Shown here: positions 30,011 to 39,810 of the stretch, one piece after another
Layout: each line of letters opens with the position of its first letter
How positions within the stretch are numbered: position 1 is the stretch's first letter
NCBI RefSeq assembly: GCF_013520865.1
Contig: NZ_JACDXJ010000001.1
Coordinates: 992,001 to 1,056,000, forward strand
Direction: 5' to 3'
DNA length: 64,000 nt
DNA from: Microvirga mediterraneensis
Lineage (GTDB): Bacteria; Pseudomonadota; Alphaproteobacteria; Rhizobiales; Beijerinckiaceae
Made by a program: the position numbers and the translations under genes
Notes under the pieces: generated by a model
What the model was told of the DNA's origin: nothing
Databases searched by the model: none
Seen by the model: only the letters and a program-made list of their open reading frames with translations

Positions 30011-31291
30011 ATGACTCATGACCTTAACCGTAGGACTCTGTTGAAGGCGGCCCTCGGGTCTGCCGGCCTCAGCGCTCTGGGAAGCCTTCCGGCTTTCGCG
30101 CAGGATGCGCGCATTCGCCTGTACTGGTGGGGCTCGAAGGAGCGCGCCGACCGCACGCTGAAAGCGGTCGGGCTCTACCAGGAGCGGAACCCGGGCGTGA
30201 AGATCGACGGCGAGACCCTGGCCTGGGGCGATTACTGGCCCCGGCTCGCCACCCAGGCTGCCGGCCGCAACGCTCCCGACCTGATCCAGATGGATTATCG
30301 CTATGTCGCGGAATATGCCCGGCGCGGCGCCCTGATGCCGCTGGACGAGTTCATGGGAAAGTCGCTCACCATCGGCGATTTCGACAAGGCTTCCCTCGAC
30401 AGCTGCAAAGTCGACGGCAAGCTCTACGGCATCAATATCGGCAACAATTCGAACGCTTTGATCTACAACAAGGCCGCGTTCCAGAAGGCCGGCGTGCCCG
30501 AGCCGATCGACGTGAGCTGGGACAAGTTCTTCGAACTCGCCGCCGCCGTCACGAAGGCGCATAACGGCGAATACTTCGGGACGTCGGACGGAAGTTCCGA
30601 GGAGACAGCCTTTGAGAACTGGCTCCGCCAGCGCGGCAAGGCGCTCTACACGGAGGACGGCAAACTCGGCCTCACCGAACAGGACGCGACCGACTGGTTC
30701 GCCATGTGGGCCAAGGCGCGTGAGTCCAAGGCCTGCCCGCCGGCCGACCTGCAGGCGCTGGACAAGAACAACATCGAGACGAACCTGCTGACCCAGGGCC
30801 GCGCCGCTTGCGCGTTCAACCACTCGAACCAGTATGTCGGCTATCAAGTTCTCAACAAGAACCCGCTCGGCATCACCATGTACCCGCAGGGCGCGGGCCC
30901 GAACCCCGGCCACTACCTCAAGCCGTCGATGATGTGGAGCATTTATGCCCGCTCCAAGGTGGCCGAACAGGCGGTGAAGTTCGCCAACTTCACCGTGGAG
31001 GACGTGGACGGCGCGAAGGTTCTCGGCGTGGAGCGCGGCGTGCCCGCCTCGCCCAAGGTCCGTGACGCGGTATCGGCGGAACTCGACGACATGGGCAAGC
31101 TCGTCGTGGGCTTCATCGCTCACGTCACGCCCAAGGTCGGGCCGATCCCGCCCGCTCCGCCGAAGGGCGCCGGCGAGATCCAGACGATGCAGCGCCGGAT
31201 TGCCGAGCAGGTCAGCTTCGCGCGCCTGTCCCCGGCCGATGGCGGCAAGCAGTATGTCAGCGAAGCCCAGGCCATTCTGAGCCGCGCCTGA
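30011..31291 (+). CDS. Sugar ABC transporter substrate-binding protein (CUT1)
   Basis: 426-residue periplasmic binding protein. The N-terminus NRRTLLKAALGSAGLSAL has a twin-Arg pair with the R-R-x-L-L-K pattern, so export is probably by Tat, with cleavage near PAFA-QD (residue 31). Core features such as YWWGSKERADRTLKAV and YWPRLATQAAGRNAPDLIQ fit extracellular solute-binding family 1. First gene of a plus-strand operon with two permeases, a dehydrogenase and a lactonase. Ligand unknown; a uronic acid or oligosaccharide would suit the neighbours. Confidence 0.93.
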   Translation: MTHDLNRRTLLKAALGSAGLSALGSLPAFAQDARIRLYWWGSKERADRTLKAVGLYQERNPGVKIDGETLAWGDYWPRLATQAAGRNAPDLIQMDYRYVAEYARRGALMPLDEFMGKSLTIGDFDKASLDSCKVDGKLYGINIGNNSNALIYNKAAFQKAGVPEPIDVSWDKFFELAAAVTKAHNGEYFGTSDGSSEETAFENWLRQRGKALYTEDGKLGLTEQDATDWFAMWAKARESKACPPADLQALDKNNIETNLLTQGRAACAFNHSNQYVGYQVLNKNPLGITMYPQGAGPNPGHYLKPSMMWSIYARSKVAEQAVKFANFTVEDVDGAKVLGVERGVPASPKVRDAVSAELDDMGKLVVGFIAHVTPKVGPIPPAPPKGAGEIQTMQRRIAEQVSFARLSPADGGKQYVSEAQAILSRA

Positions 31292-31312
31292 CGCGACCGC
31301 CTTTGACTCACC

Positions 31313-31341
31313 AGGCCGACCCAGCCGAACCGGGTCGGCCT
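31313..31341 (+). other. Intercistronic stem-loop after the binding-protein gene
   Basis: A perfect 10-base stem (AGGCCGACCC/GGGTCGGCCT) with a 9-base loop and no T-run, between binding protein and first permease. Such structures commonly stabilise the upstream mRNA and give more binding protein than permease. Confidence 0.65.
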
Positions 31342-31377
31342 GTCCGTCTATCATGACATTGCTGTGAGCCATTCCGT

Positions 31378-32319
31378 ATGACAACAACTGCTCAAATCCC
31401 TTTGACGATCAGCGAGCCGGAAAAGCGCAGCAAGCGCCGCGGAAGTTTGTCCCGGGCGCTTGTGTCGTATTCCTTTCTCGCGCCCTGGCTCATCGGCTTC
31501 CTCGGGCTGACCCTCGGCCCGACGCTCGCATCCCTTTATCTGTCCTTCACCAATTTCGACCTGCTGCAGGATCCGCAGTTCATCGGATTGGCCAATTACG
31601 AGCGCATCGTCACCAACGACGTGAAGTTCTGGCATTCCATGCAGGTGACGTTCACCTACGTCATCCTGGCGGTTCCGCTGAAGCTTGCCTTCGCGCTCGG
31701 CCTCGCGATGGTGCTCAACCGCGGCATCGCCGGCCTGCCCCTGTACCGGGCTCTCTTCTATCTGCCCTCGCTGCTCGGCGCGAGCGTCGCCATCGCGGTG
31801 CTGTGGCGCCAGCTCTTCGCCAAGGACGGCCTCGCCAACGTGGCGCTGGGCCTCTTCGGCATCCAGGGGCCGAGCTGGATCTCCGACCCGAACTACTCCC
31901 TCTACACGCTGGTGCTGCTCAGTGTCTGGCAGTTCGGCTCGCCGATGATCATCTTCCTCGCCGGCCTGCGGCAGATCCCGCCTGACGTGTACGAGGCTGC
32001 GAACATCGACGGCGCCAACAAGATGCAGCAGTTCTTCAAGATCACCCTGCCGCTGCTCACGCCGGTGGTGTTCTTCAACGGCATCGTGCAGACCATCGAT
32101 GCCTTCAAGGCCTTCACGCCGGCCTTCATCATCAGCGAGGGCACCGGCGGCCCGATCGACTCGACCCTCTTCTACACCCTGTACCTGTATCAGGAAGGCT
32201 TCGCCTATTTCCGCATGGGATATGCGTCGGCTCTGGCATGGATCCTGCTGATCATCATCGCCTGCTTCACCGCCTTCTCGTTCCTCACCTCTCGCTACTG
32301 GGTCCATTACAATGACTGA
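31378..32319 (+). CDS. Sugar ABC transporter permease 1 (MalF/UgpA type)
   Basis: 313 residues, about six membrane segments beginning SFLAPWLIGFLGLTLGPTL, with the EAA coupling loop YEAANIDGANKMQQFFKITLP (about 205-225). Forms the channel with the next gene, whose start it overlaps by 8 bases. Confidence 0.94.
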   Translation: MTTTAQIPLTISEPEKRSKRRGSLSRALVSYSFLAPWLIGFLGLTLGPTLASLYLSFTNFDLLQDPQFIGLANYERIVTNDVKFWHSMQVTFTYVILAVPLKLAFALGLAMVLNRGIAGLPLYRALFYLPSLLGASVAIAVLWRQLFAKDGLANVALGLFGIQGPSWISDPNYSLYTLVLLSVWQFGSPMIIFLAGLRQIPPDVYEAANIDGANKMQQFFKITLPLLTPVVFFNGIVQTIDAFKAFTPAFIISEGTGGPIDSTLFYTLYLYQEGFAYFRMGYASALAWILLIIIACFTAFSFLTSRYWVHYND

Positions 32320-33172
32320 TGCTGCAGCTACGACGCAGAAAGTCGGCGGCGCCCGCTCGCTTCTGTACCATGTGATCCTGTGTGGCGTGTCGCTGATCAT
32401 GCTCTATCCGCTGCTCTGGATGCTCGCGAGCAGCTTCAAGCCGGATGACGAAATCTTCGGCAACGCCTCGCTGTGGCCGGACAGCTTTACCCTCGACGCG
32501 TATATCCGCGGCTGGAGCGGCCTGACGGTGAGCTTCGGAACCTTCTTCTGGAACTCCCTGGTGATCGCAGTGCTGAGCGTGATCGGCAACGTGATCTCCT
32601 GCTCGCTGGCGGCTTATGCCTTCGCGCGGCTGAGATTCCCGCTGAAGAACTTCTGGTTCGCCCTCATGCTCGGCACGCTGATGCTGCCGTATCACGTGAC
32701 TCTGATTCCGCAATATGTGCTGTTCCTGAACCTCGACTGGGTGAACACCTTCCTGCCGCTGGTGGTGCCGAAGTTCCTGGCTGCAGACGCCTTCTTCATC
32801 TTCCTGCTCTACCAGTTCTTTCGCGGCATCCCGCGCGAGCTCGACGAGGCGGCGATCATCGACGGAGCGGGCCCCTGGCGCATCTTCTGGAGCGTCATGC
32901 TGCCCCTGTCGGTGCCGGCGCTGGCCACAGCCGCGATCTTCACCTTTATCTGGACCTGGGACGACTTCTTCGGCCCGCTCATCTACCTGAACGACGCGAG
33001 CCAGTACACGGTCCAGCTCGGTCTGCGCACCTTCGTGGACTCGACGGGCAAGTCCGACTGGAGCGCCCTGTTCGCCATGTCGGTGGTCGCTCTGATCCCT
33101 GTCCTGCTGTTCTTCGGTGTCTTCCAGCGCCTTCTCATCGAAGGCATCGCGACCACGGGCCTTAAGGGTTAA
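32312..33172 (+). CDS. Sugar ABC transporter permease 2 (MalG/UgpE type)
   Basis: 286 residues, about six membrane segments, EAA loop LDEAAIIDGAGPWRIFWSV (about 185-205). Second channel subunit of the CUT1 importer. Ends 11 bases before the next gene. Confidence 0.94.
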   Translation: MTDAAATTQKVGGARSLLYHVILCGVSLIMLYPLLWMLASSFKPDDEIFGNASLWPDSFTLDAYIRGWSGLTVSFGTFFWNSLVIAVLSVIGNVISCSLAAYAFARLRFPLKNFWFALMLGTLMLPYHVTLIPQYVLFLNLDWVNTFLPLVVPKFLAADAFFIFLLYQFFRGIPRELDEAAIIDGAGPWRIFWSVMLPLSVPALATAAIFTFIWTWDDFFGPLIYLNDASQYTVQLGLRTFVDSTGKSDWSALFAMSVVALIPVLLFFGVFQRLLIEGIATTGLKG

Positions 33173-33183
33173 GGATCGAGCGA

Positions 33184-34215
33184 ATGTCATCATCCGGTAT
33201 TCGCTTTGCCGTGATCGGCATCAACCACAACCACATCTTCGGTCAGGTCGATGCCCTTCTCGGCGCCGGGGCCACGTTCGTGTCGTTCTTCGCCCCGGAG
33301 GACGACCTCGCGGCGCCCTTCGCGGAGCGCTATCCGCAGGCGGAGCGTGTTCATGATGCCCGCCGCATCCTGGAAGACGACGGCATCGCCCTCGTGCTGA
33401 GCGCCGCGATCCCCAGGGATCGCGCGCGCATCGGCATCGAAGTGATGCGCCACGGCAAGGACTACATGGTCGACAAGCCGGGCATGGTAACGCTGGAGGA
33501 GCTGGCCGAAGTCCGCCGGGTCCAGCGTGAGACGGGGCGCATCTACTCGATCTTCTACTCCGAGCATTTCAACAGCCGCGTCACCAACAAGGCCGGCGAG
33601 CTGATCCGCGGCGGCGCGATCGGCAAGGTGGTGAACACGCTCGGCCTTGGTCCGCACCGGCTCAATGCGCCCATCCGCCCGTCCTGGTTCTTCGAGCGCG
33701 AGGCCTATGGGGGAATCCTGACCGACATCGCGTCCCATCAATGCGAGCAGTTCCTGTTCTATACGGGCGCGAAGGACGCCGAGGTCACCTACGCGATGGT
33801 GGCCAACCGTAACAATCCTCGGACGCCGGGCCTCCAGGATTTCGGCGAGATGACGCTCAGGTCGAACGACGCCACCGGCTATATCCGCGTGGACTGGTTC
33901 ACTCCGGACGGCCTGCCGACCTGGGGCGACGGGCGCGTCATGGTCGTAGGGACCGACGGGTACATCGAGATGCGCAAGTACATCGACATCGCCGGGCGCG
34001 AGGGCAAGGATCACCTCTTCCTCGTGGACAAGACAGGCACGCGCCATCTCGACTGCTCCGGCGAGGATCTGCCTTACGGGCGTGATCTTCTCAACGACGT
34101 GCGGGACCGGACCGAGACCGCCATGGGCCAGGAGCACTGCTTCAAGGCCATGGAGCTGACCCTCAAGGCGCAGGCGCTGGCGGAAGCGACGCTGCCCGGG
34201 CAGGGGCCCCGCTGA
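33184..34215 (+). CDS. Gfo/Idh/MocA oxidoreductase
   Basis: 343 residues; Rossmann start IRFAVIGINHNHIFG (GxNHNH in place of the usual GxGxxG), Lys-Pro motif YMVDKPGMV near residue 98, catalytic region TDIASHQCEQFLF. The modified dinucleotide loop is shared by a subgroup of this family and does not by itself mean loss of cofactor binding. Stop overlaps the lactonase start by one base (TGATG). Confidence 0.88.
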   Translation: MSSSGIRFAVIGINHNHIFGQVDALLGAGATFVSFFAPEDDLAAPFAERYPQAERVHDARRILEDDGIALVLSAAIPRDRARIGIEVMRHGKDYMVDKPGMVTLEELAEVRRVQRETGRIYSIFYSEHFNSRVTNKAGELIRGGAIGKVVNTLGLGPHRLNAPIRPSWFFEREAYGGILTDIASHQCEQFLFYTGAKDAEVTYAMVANRNNPRTPGLQDFGEMTLRSNDATGYIRVDWFTPDGLPTWGDGRVMVVGTDGYIEMRKYIDIAGREGKDHLFLVDKTGTRHLDCSGEDLPYGRDLLNDVRDRTETAMGQEHCFKAMELTLKAQALAEATLPGQGPR

Positions 34216-35093
34216 TGCTCGCGTTCGGCCTGCTCAAGGATGTGCGGTGCGGGATCGGCGAGAGCCCGGTCTGGGACGATCGCCGCGAGGTCCTGTTCTT
34301 CGTCGACATCAAGGCTCCGGCCATCCATTCCATCCGGCTCAACGGCTCGGAGCATCGCACCTGGACGATGCCCCGGGTCGTCGGCTCCATCGGACTCGGC
34401 GCCAGCGGCCGCCTGGTCGTGGCGCTCGAGCGCACCATCGCGGTCTTCGACCCGGATGCCGAGAGCCTCGACATTCTCGCGGAGCTCCCCGGCGAGCCCT
34501 CATGGCACCGGCTGAACGACGGCAAGGTCGGACCCGACGGCGCGTTCTGGGTCGGGTCGATGGACGACCGCCCACAGAAGGAGCCGCGCGGCTCCCTCTA
34601 CCGGATCGATGGGCGAGGCCGGGTGACCCGCGTTCTCGAACATGTCTGCCTCGTGTCGAACGGGCTCGCCTGGTCGGCCGATGGCCGCACCATGTTCCAC
34701 TCGGATTCCCGTGGCCCCTGGATCGATCGCTACGACTTCGAGTCCGCCTCGGGCCGCCTCGCGAACCGGACGCGCATCGCCACGCTCGACGAGACGAGGG
34801 GGCGGCCGGACGGCGGCGCCTGCGACGCAGAAGGGTTTTACTGGAGCTGCGGGGTATCGGCCGGGCGGCTGAACCGGTTCTCCCGCGAGGGAGAGATCGT
34901 GGAATCTCATCCGGTTCCCGTTCCCGCGCCCACCATGCCGTGCTTCTGCGGCGACGACCTCAAGACGCTCGTGATCACGTCCCTCAAGCCGGACGATCCC
35001 GACGCTCTGGCCGCCGCCCCGCAATCCGGAAGCCTGTTCATCGCGTCGTCTCCCGTGGCGGGCGCACGGATCGCCCGGTGGGCGGACGCCTGA
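34215..35093 (+). CDS. SMP-30/gluconolactonase-family lactonase
   Basis: 292-residue six-bladed propeller lactonase. Metal ligands are visible at Glu in IGESPVWD (about 16), Asn in WHRLNDGKVGPDGAFW (about 100), Asn in SNGLAWS (about 150) and Asp in FHSDSRG. It hydrolyses sugar-acid lactones made by dehydrogenases like those beside it. Cytosolic. Last gene of the importer operon. Confidence 0.92.
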   Translation: MLAFGLLKDVRCGIGESPVWDDRREVLFFVDIKAPAIHSIRLNGSEHRTWTMPRVVGSIGLGASGRLVVALERTIAVFDPDAESLDILAELPGEPSWHRLNDGKVGPDGAFWVGSMDDRPQKEPRGSLYRIDGRGRVTRVLEHVCLVSNGLAWSADGRTMFHSDSRGPWIDRYDFESASGRLANRTRIATLDETRGRPDGGACDAEGFYWSCGVSAGRLNRFSREGEIVESHPVPVPAPTMPCFCGDDLKTLVITSLKPDDPDALAAAPQSGSLFIASSPVAGARIARWADA

Positions 35094-35218
35094 CGGGCCG
35101 GCCTGATCGATAAGCGCATGAATTCAGAGCAATCTGCCGGGATCGGGGCGTCACTGTTCGAATAATTCATCATATATCCTATAAATATCCTTTCGATCAT
35201 CAGCATCGTGAACCAGCC

Positions 35219-36022
35219 ATGACCTCGAACCGAATCCTGATCACCGGGGCCGCCGGCCGCCTTGGAACGATCCTCCGCCAATCCCTTGCCGGACGCTTCG
35301 CCTTGCTGCGGCTGTCCGACATTGTTCCCATGGAGGCGTCCGGAGAGGGCGAACAGGTCGTTCCCTGCGACCTTGCCGACGCGGCGGCCGTTCGGGATCT
35401 GTGCGAAGGCGTGGATGCCATCATCCATCTCGGCGGCATCCCTTATGAAACCGGATGGTCCGAGATGCTGCGGACCAACATTGCGGGTACCGTCAATCTC
35501 TATGAGGGCGCGCGGCACGCCGGCGTCGACCGTGTGATCTTCGCCAGCAGCAACCATGCCACCGGCATGTATCCGAGCGACCGGACCCTGTCCGGCGACA
35601 GTTCGCCCCGTCCCGATTCACGCTACGGCCTGACGAAGGCCTTCGGAGAGGATCTCGCGGCGCTCTACGCCTACAAGCACGGCATCCGCAGCCTCTGCCT
35701 GAGGATCGGGTCGTGCCTGCCGAAGCCTGACAACAGGCGCGCCTTGTCCACGTGGCTGTCCCATGACGATTTCGTCCGCTTGATCGAGGTGGGCCTGAGC
35801 GCCGATTACGTCCACGAGATCGTCTACGGCGTCTCCCGGAACACGCGCTCCTGGTGGGACAATTCCGCTGCGTATCGTCTCGGCTACGAGCCGCTGGACA
35901 ACGCGGAGGTTTATGCGGCGGAGGTCGAGAGCATCGAGCTCAAGGCGGAGCTTGCCCGTCTCTATCAGGGCGGGAACTTCGTGCCGGAGGAGTTCACGAG
36001 CCGCAAGGAATGGCTGGGCTGA
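35219..36022 (+). CDS. udh: Uronate dehydrogenase (SDR epimerase-like)
   Basis: 267-residue extended-SDR protein: NAD-binding ITGAAGRLG, the catalytic region FASSNHATG, and Y-x3-K in RYGLTKAFGE. Length and phrases such as IGSCLPKPDN, LSTWLSHDDFVRLIE and SWWDNS match the Agrobacterium uronate dehydrogenase as I remember it. It oxidises galacturonate or glucuronate to the aldaro-lactone, a substrate class for the SMP-30 lactonase just upstream. Separate promoter likely: a 125-base AT-rich gap precedes it. Ends at a bidirectional terminator. Confidence 0.87.
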   Translation: MTSNRILITGAAGRLGTILRQSLAGRFALLRLSDIVPMEASGEGEQVVPCDLADAAAVRDLCEGVDAIIHLGGIPYETGWSEMLRTNIAGTVNLYEGARHAGVDRVIFASSNHATGMYPSDRTLSGDSSPRPDSRYGLTKAFGEDLAALYAYKHGIRSLCLRIGSCLPKPDNRRALSTWLSHDDFVRLIEVGLSADYVHEIVYGVSRNTRSWWDNSAAYRLGYEPLDNAEVYAAEVESIELKAELARLYQGGNFVPEEFTSRKEWLG

Positions 36023-36045
36023 GACTGCGTCTGCCATCGACCAAG

Positions 36046-36078
36046 AAAAGCCGGAGCGCCGCGAGCGCCCCGGCTTTT
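36046..36078. terminator. Bidirectional terminator between udh and the convergent gene
   Basis: AAAAGCCGG ... CCGGCTTTT with extra GC pairing inside gives a stem with A/T tails on both sides, placed between the two convergent stops. Confidence 0.85.
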
Positions 36079-36094
36079 GACATGCGATCGAGAA

Positions 36095-37195
36095 TTACGC
36101 CCGCGCCGCGTAGCGCAGGATGTCGGCGCCTTTGTTCGCGAGGCTCCAGTTCTGATAGCGCGGATGATCCGGGCCGACCTGCAAGGTCTGCGGGCGCTCG
36201 GTCTCGATGGATTGATAGAACGCCGTCAGCAGCTCCAGCGAGCGGCGCGCATCGGCCAAGGTGATGGGAAGTTCGCCACCCGTAACGAGCGCCTCGTGAT
36301 ACGGGGCGAACAACCCTTCGAAGCGCGTCGGAACGAACTTCCATCCCTCGAAGGCCCGATCGATTTTCGCCTGCACCTCGGGCGATGCGGGGATGATCTT
36401 CCACGGATCGTCGCCAGGGGCATAGGGCTTCTGGCAGCTCTCGAACGTCACGTTCTCGAAACAGAAGCGCAGGCGGCTGATCTCGTCCTGGGAGCCTAGG
36501 GTCGCGGCCGTGGACGCCAGGGCGCCATTCTGCATCTCCAGGCTGCCGACGACGCAATCCTCCACCTCGATGTCGTTCACGCGGGTCGCCGCGCGGGCGA
36601 ACACGGATTTGACCGGGCCCATGATGAAGGTGAGCAGGTCGTGCAGGTGGATCGCATGGGTGACGAGAACGCCGCCGAGTTCGGTTTCCCAACGCCCGCG
36701 CCAGGGATTGTCGTAGTACTTCGCGGTGCGCTTCCAGAACACTTCGACGGAAGCGAGATAAGGCTTCCCGGCGATGCCCTGGTCGATGAGGTGCTTGGCT
36801 TTCATGATGCCGTTGCCGTAGCGATACTGAAAGATCGGCAGCACCCGGCCTTTGGATTGCGTCTCGGCCGCGATCACCTTGTCCACGTCCGCCACGGACC
36901 CAACGAGCGGCTTCTCGCAGACCACGTTCTTGCCGGCGGCGAGCGCCGCCAGGATCTGTTCCAGATGGACCGCCGGAGGCGTGCAGACATCGACGATATC
37001 CACATCCTCCATCCGGAGAACGTCTGCGAAATCCTTGGTCCGCCGCTCGATGCTGAACTCGTCGCCGATGCTCGCCAGGCGCTCGTCGTTGAGGTCGCAG
37101 ATGGCGACCACACGGAATTTGTCCGGATGAGCCGCATAGGAAACAATGTGAGTGCGGCCAATTCCGCAGCCGACGACCGCAACATTCTTGATCAT
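36095..37195 (-). CDS. Gfo/Idh/MocA oxidoreductase
   Basis: 366 residues; NAD-binding VAVVGCGIGRTHI, Lys-Pro motif NVVCEKPLVGS near residue 95, catalytic region LVTHAIHLHDLLTF. Fourth Gfo/Idh/MocA enzyme in the window and third in this locus. Convergent with udh and divergent from the ABC ATPase at 37503. Confidence 0.9.
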   Translation of the reverse strand: MIKNVAVVGCGIGRTHIVSYAAHPDKFRVVAICDLNDERLASIGDEFSIERRTKDFADVLRMEDVDIVDVCTPPAVHLEQILAALAAGKNVVCEKPLVGSVADVDKVIAAETQSKGRVLPIFQYRYGNGIMKAKHLIDQGIAGKPYLASVEVFWKRTAKYYDNPWRGRWETELGGVLVTHAIHLHDLLTFIMGPVKSVFARAATRVNDIEVEDCVVGSLEMQNGALASTAATLGSQDEISRLRFCFENVTFESCQKPYAPGDDPWKIIPASPEVQAKIDRAFEGWKFVPTRFEGLFAPYHEALVTGGELPITLADARRSLELLTAFYQSIETERPQTLQVGPDHPRYQNWSLANKGADILRYAARA

Positions 37196-37502
37196 AAGCG
37201 CATTTCTCCCTTCGCTCCGGACCGTGCAGGCTTCTCGGAGCTTGCCGATGCAAAACGGCTCCTGTGCATCATGGCAGATTGATCTGCGAACGAACGACAG
37301 TGGCTCATTGCGGCTGAGCTTCAGGAACCGTAATCTTCGCGATGCAACGTCACTCCGGCTTGCATGTCAAGATTTGTCGTGCAACATGATATGTGCTTAA
37401 CTTGATCAAGCCGTAAAAATACATACGTTAGCGTAGCCGCATCAGGGTTCTGCAGGGCACCCTGAGAGGGCCGCAAACGCACAAAGTTTTGGAGGAAGCC
37501 CC
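37196..37502. other. Divergent control region, no gene
   Basis: 307 bases between the divergent oxidoreductase and ATPase genes. It is AT-rich compared with its surroundings and includes the perfect 10-base palindrome CTTGATCAAG (37401-37410), but no clear promoter pair. Confidence 0.45.
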
Positions 37503-38558
<1,056 letters not shown>

Positions 38559-38575
38559 ACGGCAAGCCATGTGAG

Positions 38576-38606
38576 GGCGGCCCGCAAGATGCGAGGCCGC
38601 CTTTTT
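38576..38606 (+). terminator. Intrinsic terminator of the ABC ATPase gene
   Basis: GGCGGCC/GGCCGCC stem extended inside by CGC/GCG, followed by five T. Confidence 0.85.
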
Positions 38607-38688
38607 CGTGAGACCGGCAATGCGGTCATGGCCGGGGTGCCGCGGCTGCCGTGGCTCGTCCGGCCGTTTCGTTCTATGCCCCGGCACG

Positions 38689-39810
38689 GTGAATTCCGCA
38701 GAAGGGGAGGCGGTCATAGACATCCTGGTGATCGGCGCGGGAGTCGTGGGGCTTGCCGTCGCGCGCGCGCTCGGCCTCCGCGGCCATAGCGTGATCGTGG
38801 CGGAAGCGACCGGCGGCATCGGCAACGGCGTGTCCTCGCGCAACAGCGAGGTAATCCACGCCGGCATGTATTATCCCTCCGGCTCCCTGCGGGCGCGTCA
38901 TTGCGTCGAGGGGCGGCGGATGCTCTACGCCTTCTGCGAGAGCCACGGGGTGCCGCACGCGAAATGCGGCAAGCTGATCGTCGCCACCAACGATCTCGAA
39001 CAGGCCAAGATCGAGGGCATCTACGAGCAGGGGCTGGCGAACGGCGTCGAGGGGCTCGCCTTCCTGACGGGTGAGGAGGCGCGCGCCCTCGAACCGAACC
39101 TCGCCTGCACGGGCGCCGTGCTGTCGCGGGAAACGGGGATCGTCGACAGCCACGCCCTCATGCTCGCCCTGCAGGGCGATCTCGAGAATGCGGGCGGCGT
39201 CATCGCCTTTCACGCTCCGGTGAAACGCATCGCGCGGAACGGAACCGGATGGGACGTGCATGTCGGCGGGGCAGAGCCCGCCGAACTCACCGTCGATGCG
39301 GTGATCAACGCGGCGGGGCTCGGCGCACAGGCGCTCGCCCGCGCGACGGAAGGCTATCCCGAGGAGCGCGCCCCGCCGCTGGTGCTGGCGAAGGGCAATT
39401 CCTTCGGCTGCCTCGGCAGGCCCGCCTTCTCGCGCCTGATCTATCCGGCTCCCGTCGACGGCGGGCTGGGCACGCATGTGACGCTCGACCTTGCCAGCCG
39501 CATGCGCTTCGGCCCCGACGTGGAATGGGTCGCGCGGGAGGAATACGAGGTCGATCCGCGCCGGGCCGAGAGCTTCTACGCCTCCATCCGCCGCTACTGG
39601 CCGGGCCTCCCCGACGGCGCTCTCGTGCCCGATTATTCCGGCATCCGCCCCAAGCTCACGGGCGCCGGCGAGAAGGCCGCCGATTTCATGATCGACGGCC
39701 CGGCCGAGCACGGCCTGCCGGGCCTCGTGCATCTCTTCGGCATCGAGAGCCCGGGCCTGACCTCGTGCCTGTCGATCGCCGAGGACGTGGCCGCGAGGCT
39801 CACCCCCTGA
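38689..39810 (+). CDS. FAD-dependent oxidoreductase, L-2-hydroxyglutarate oxidase-like (DAO family)
   Basis: About 373 residues of the DAO fold: dinucleotide-binding ILVIGAGVVGLAVARALG at the very start, SSRNSEVIHAGMYYPSGS and the C-terminal GIESPGLTSCLSIAE, all typical of the LhgO-like group. Acts on 2-hydroxyacids or amines. The start is unclear: GTG at 38689 is the last standard start but has no ribosome site, whereas GGGGAGG (38704-38710) sits correctly spaced before an in-frame ATA (38716), directly in front of the FAD fold. The end overlaps the convergent antiporter gene by 11 bases. Confidence 0.87.
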   Translation: MNSAEGEAVIDILVIGAGVVGLAVARALGLRGHSVIVAEATGGIGNGVSSRNSEVIHAGMYYPSGSLRARHCVEGRRMLYAFCESHGVPHAKCGKLIVATNDLEQAKIEGIYEQGLANGVEGLAFLTGEEARALEPNLACTGAVLSRETGIVDSHALMLALQGDLENAGGVIAFHAPVKRIARNGTGWDVHVGGAEPAELTVDAVINAAGLGAQALARATEGYPEERAPPLVLAKGNSFGCLGRPAFSRLIYPAPVDGGLGTHVTLDLASRMRFGPDVEWVAREEYEVDPRRAESFYASIRRYWPGLPDGALVPDYSGIRPKLTGAGEKAADFMIDGPAEHGLPGLVHLFGIESPGLTSCLSIAEDVAARLTP

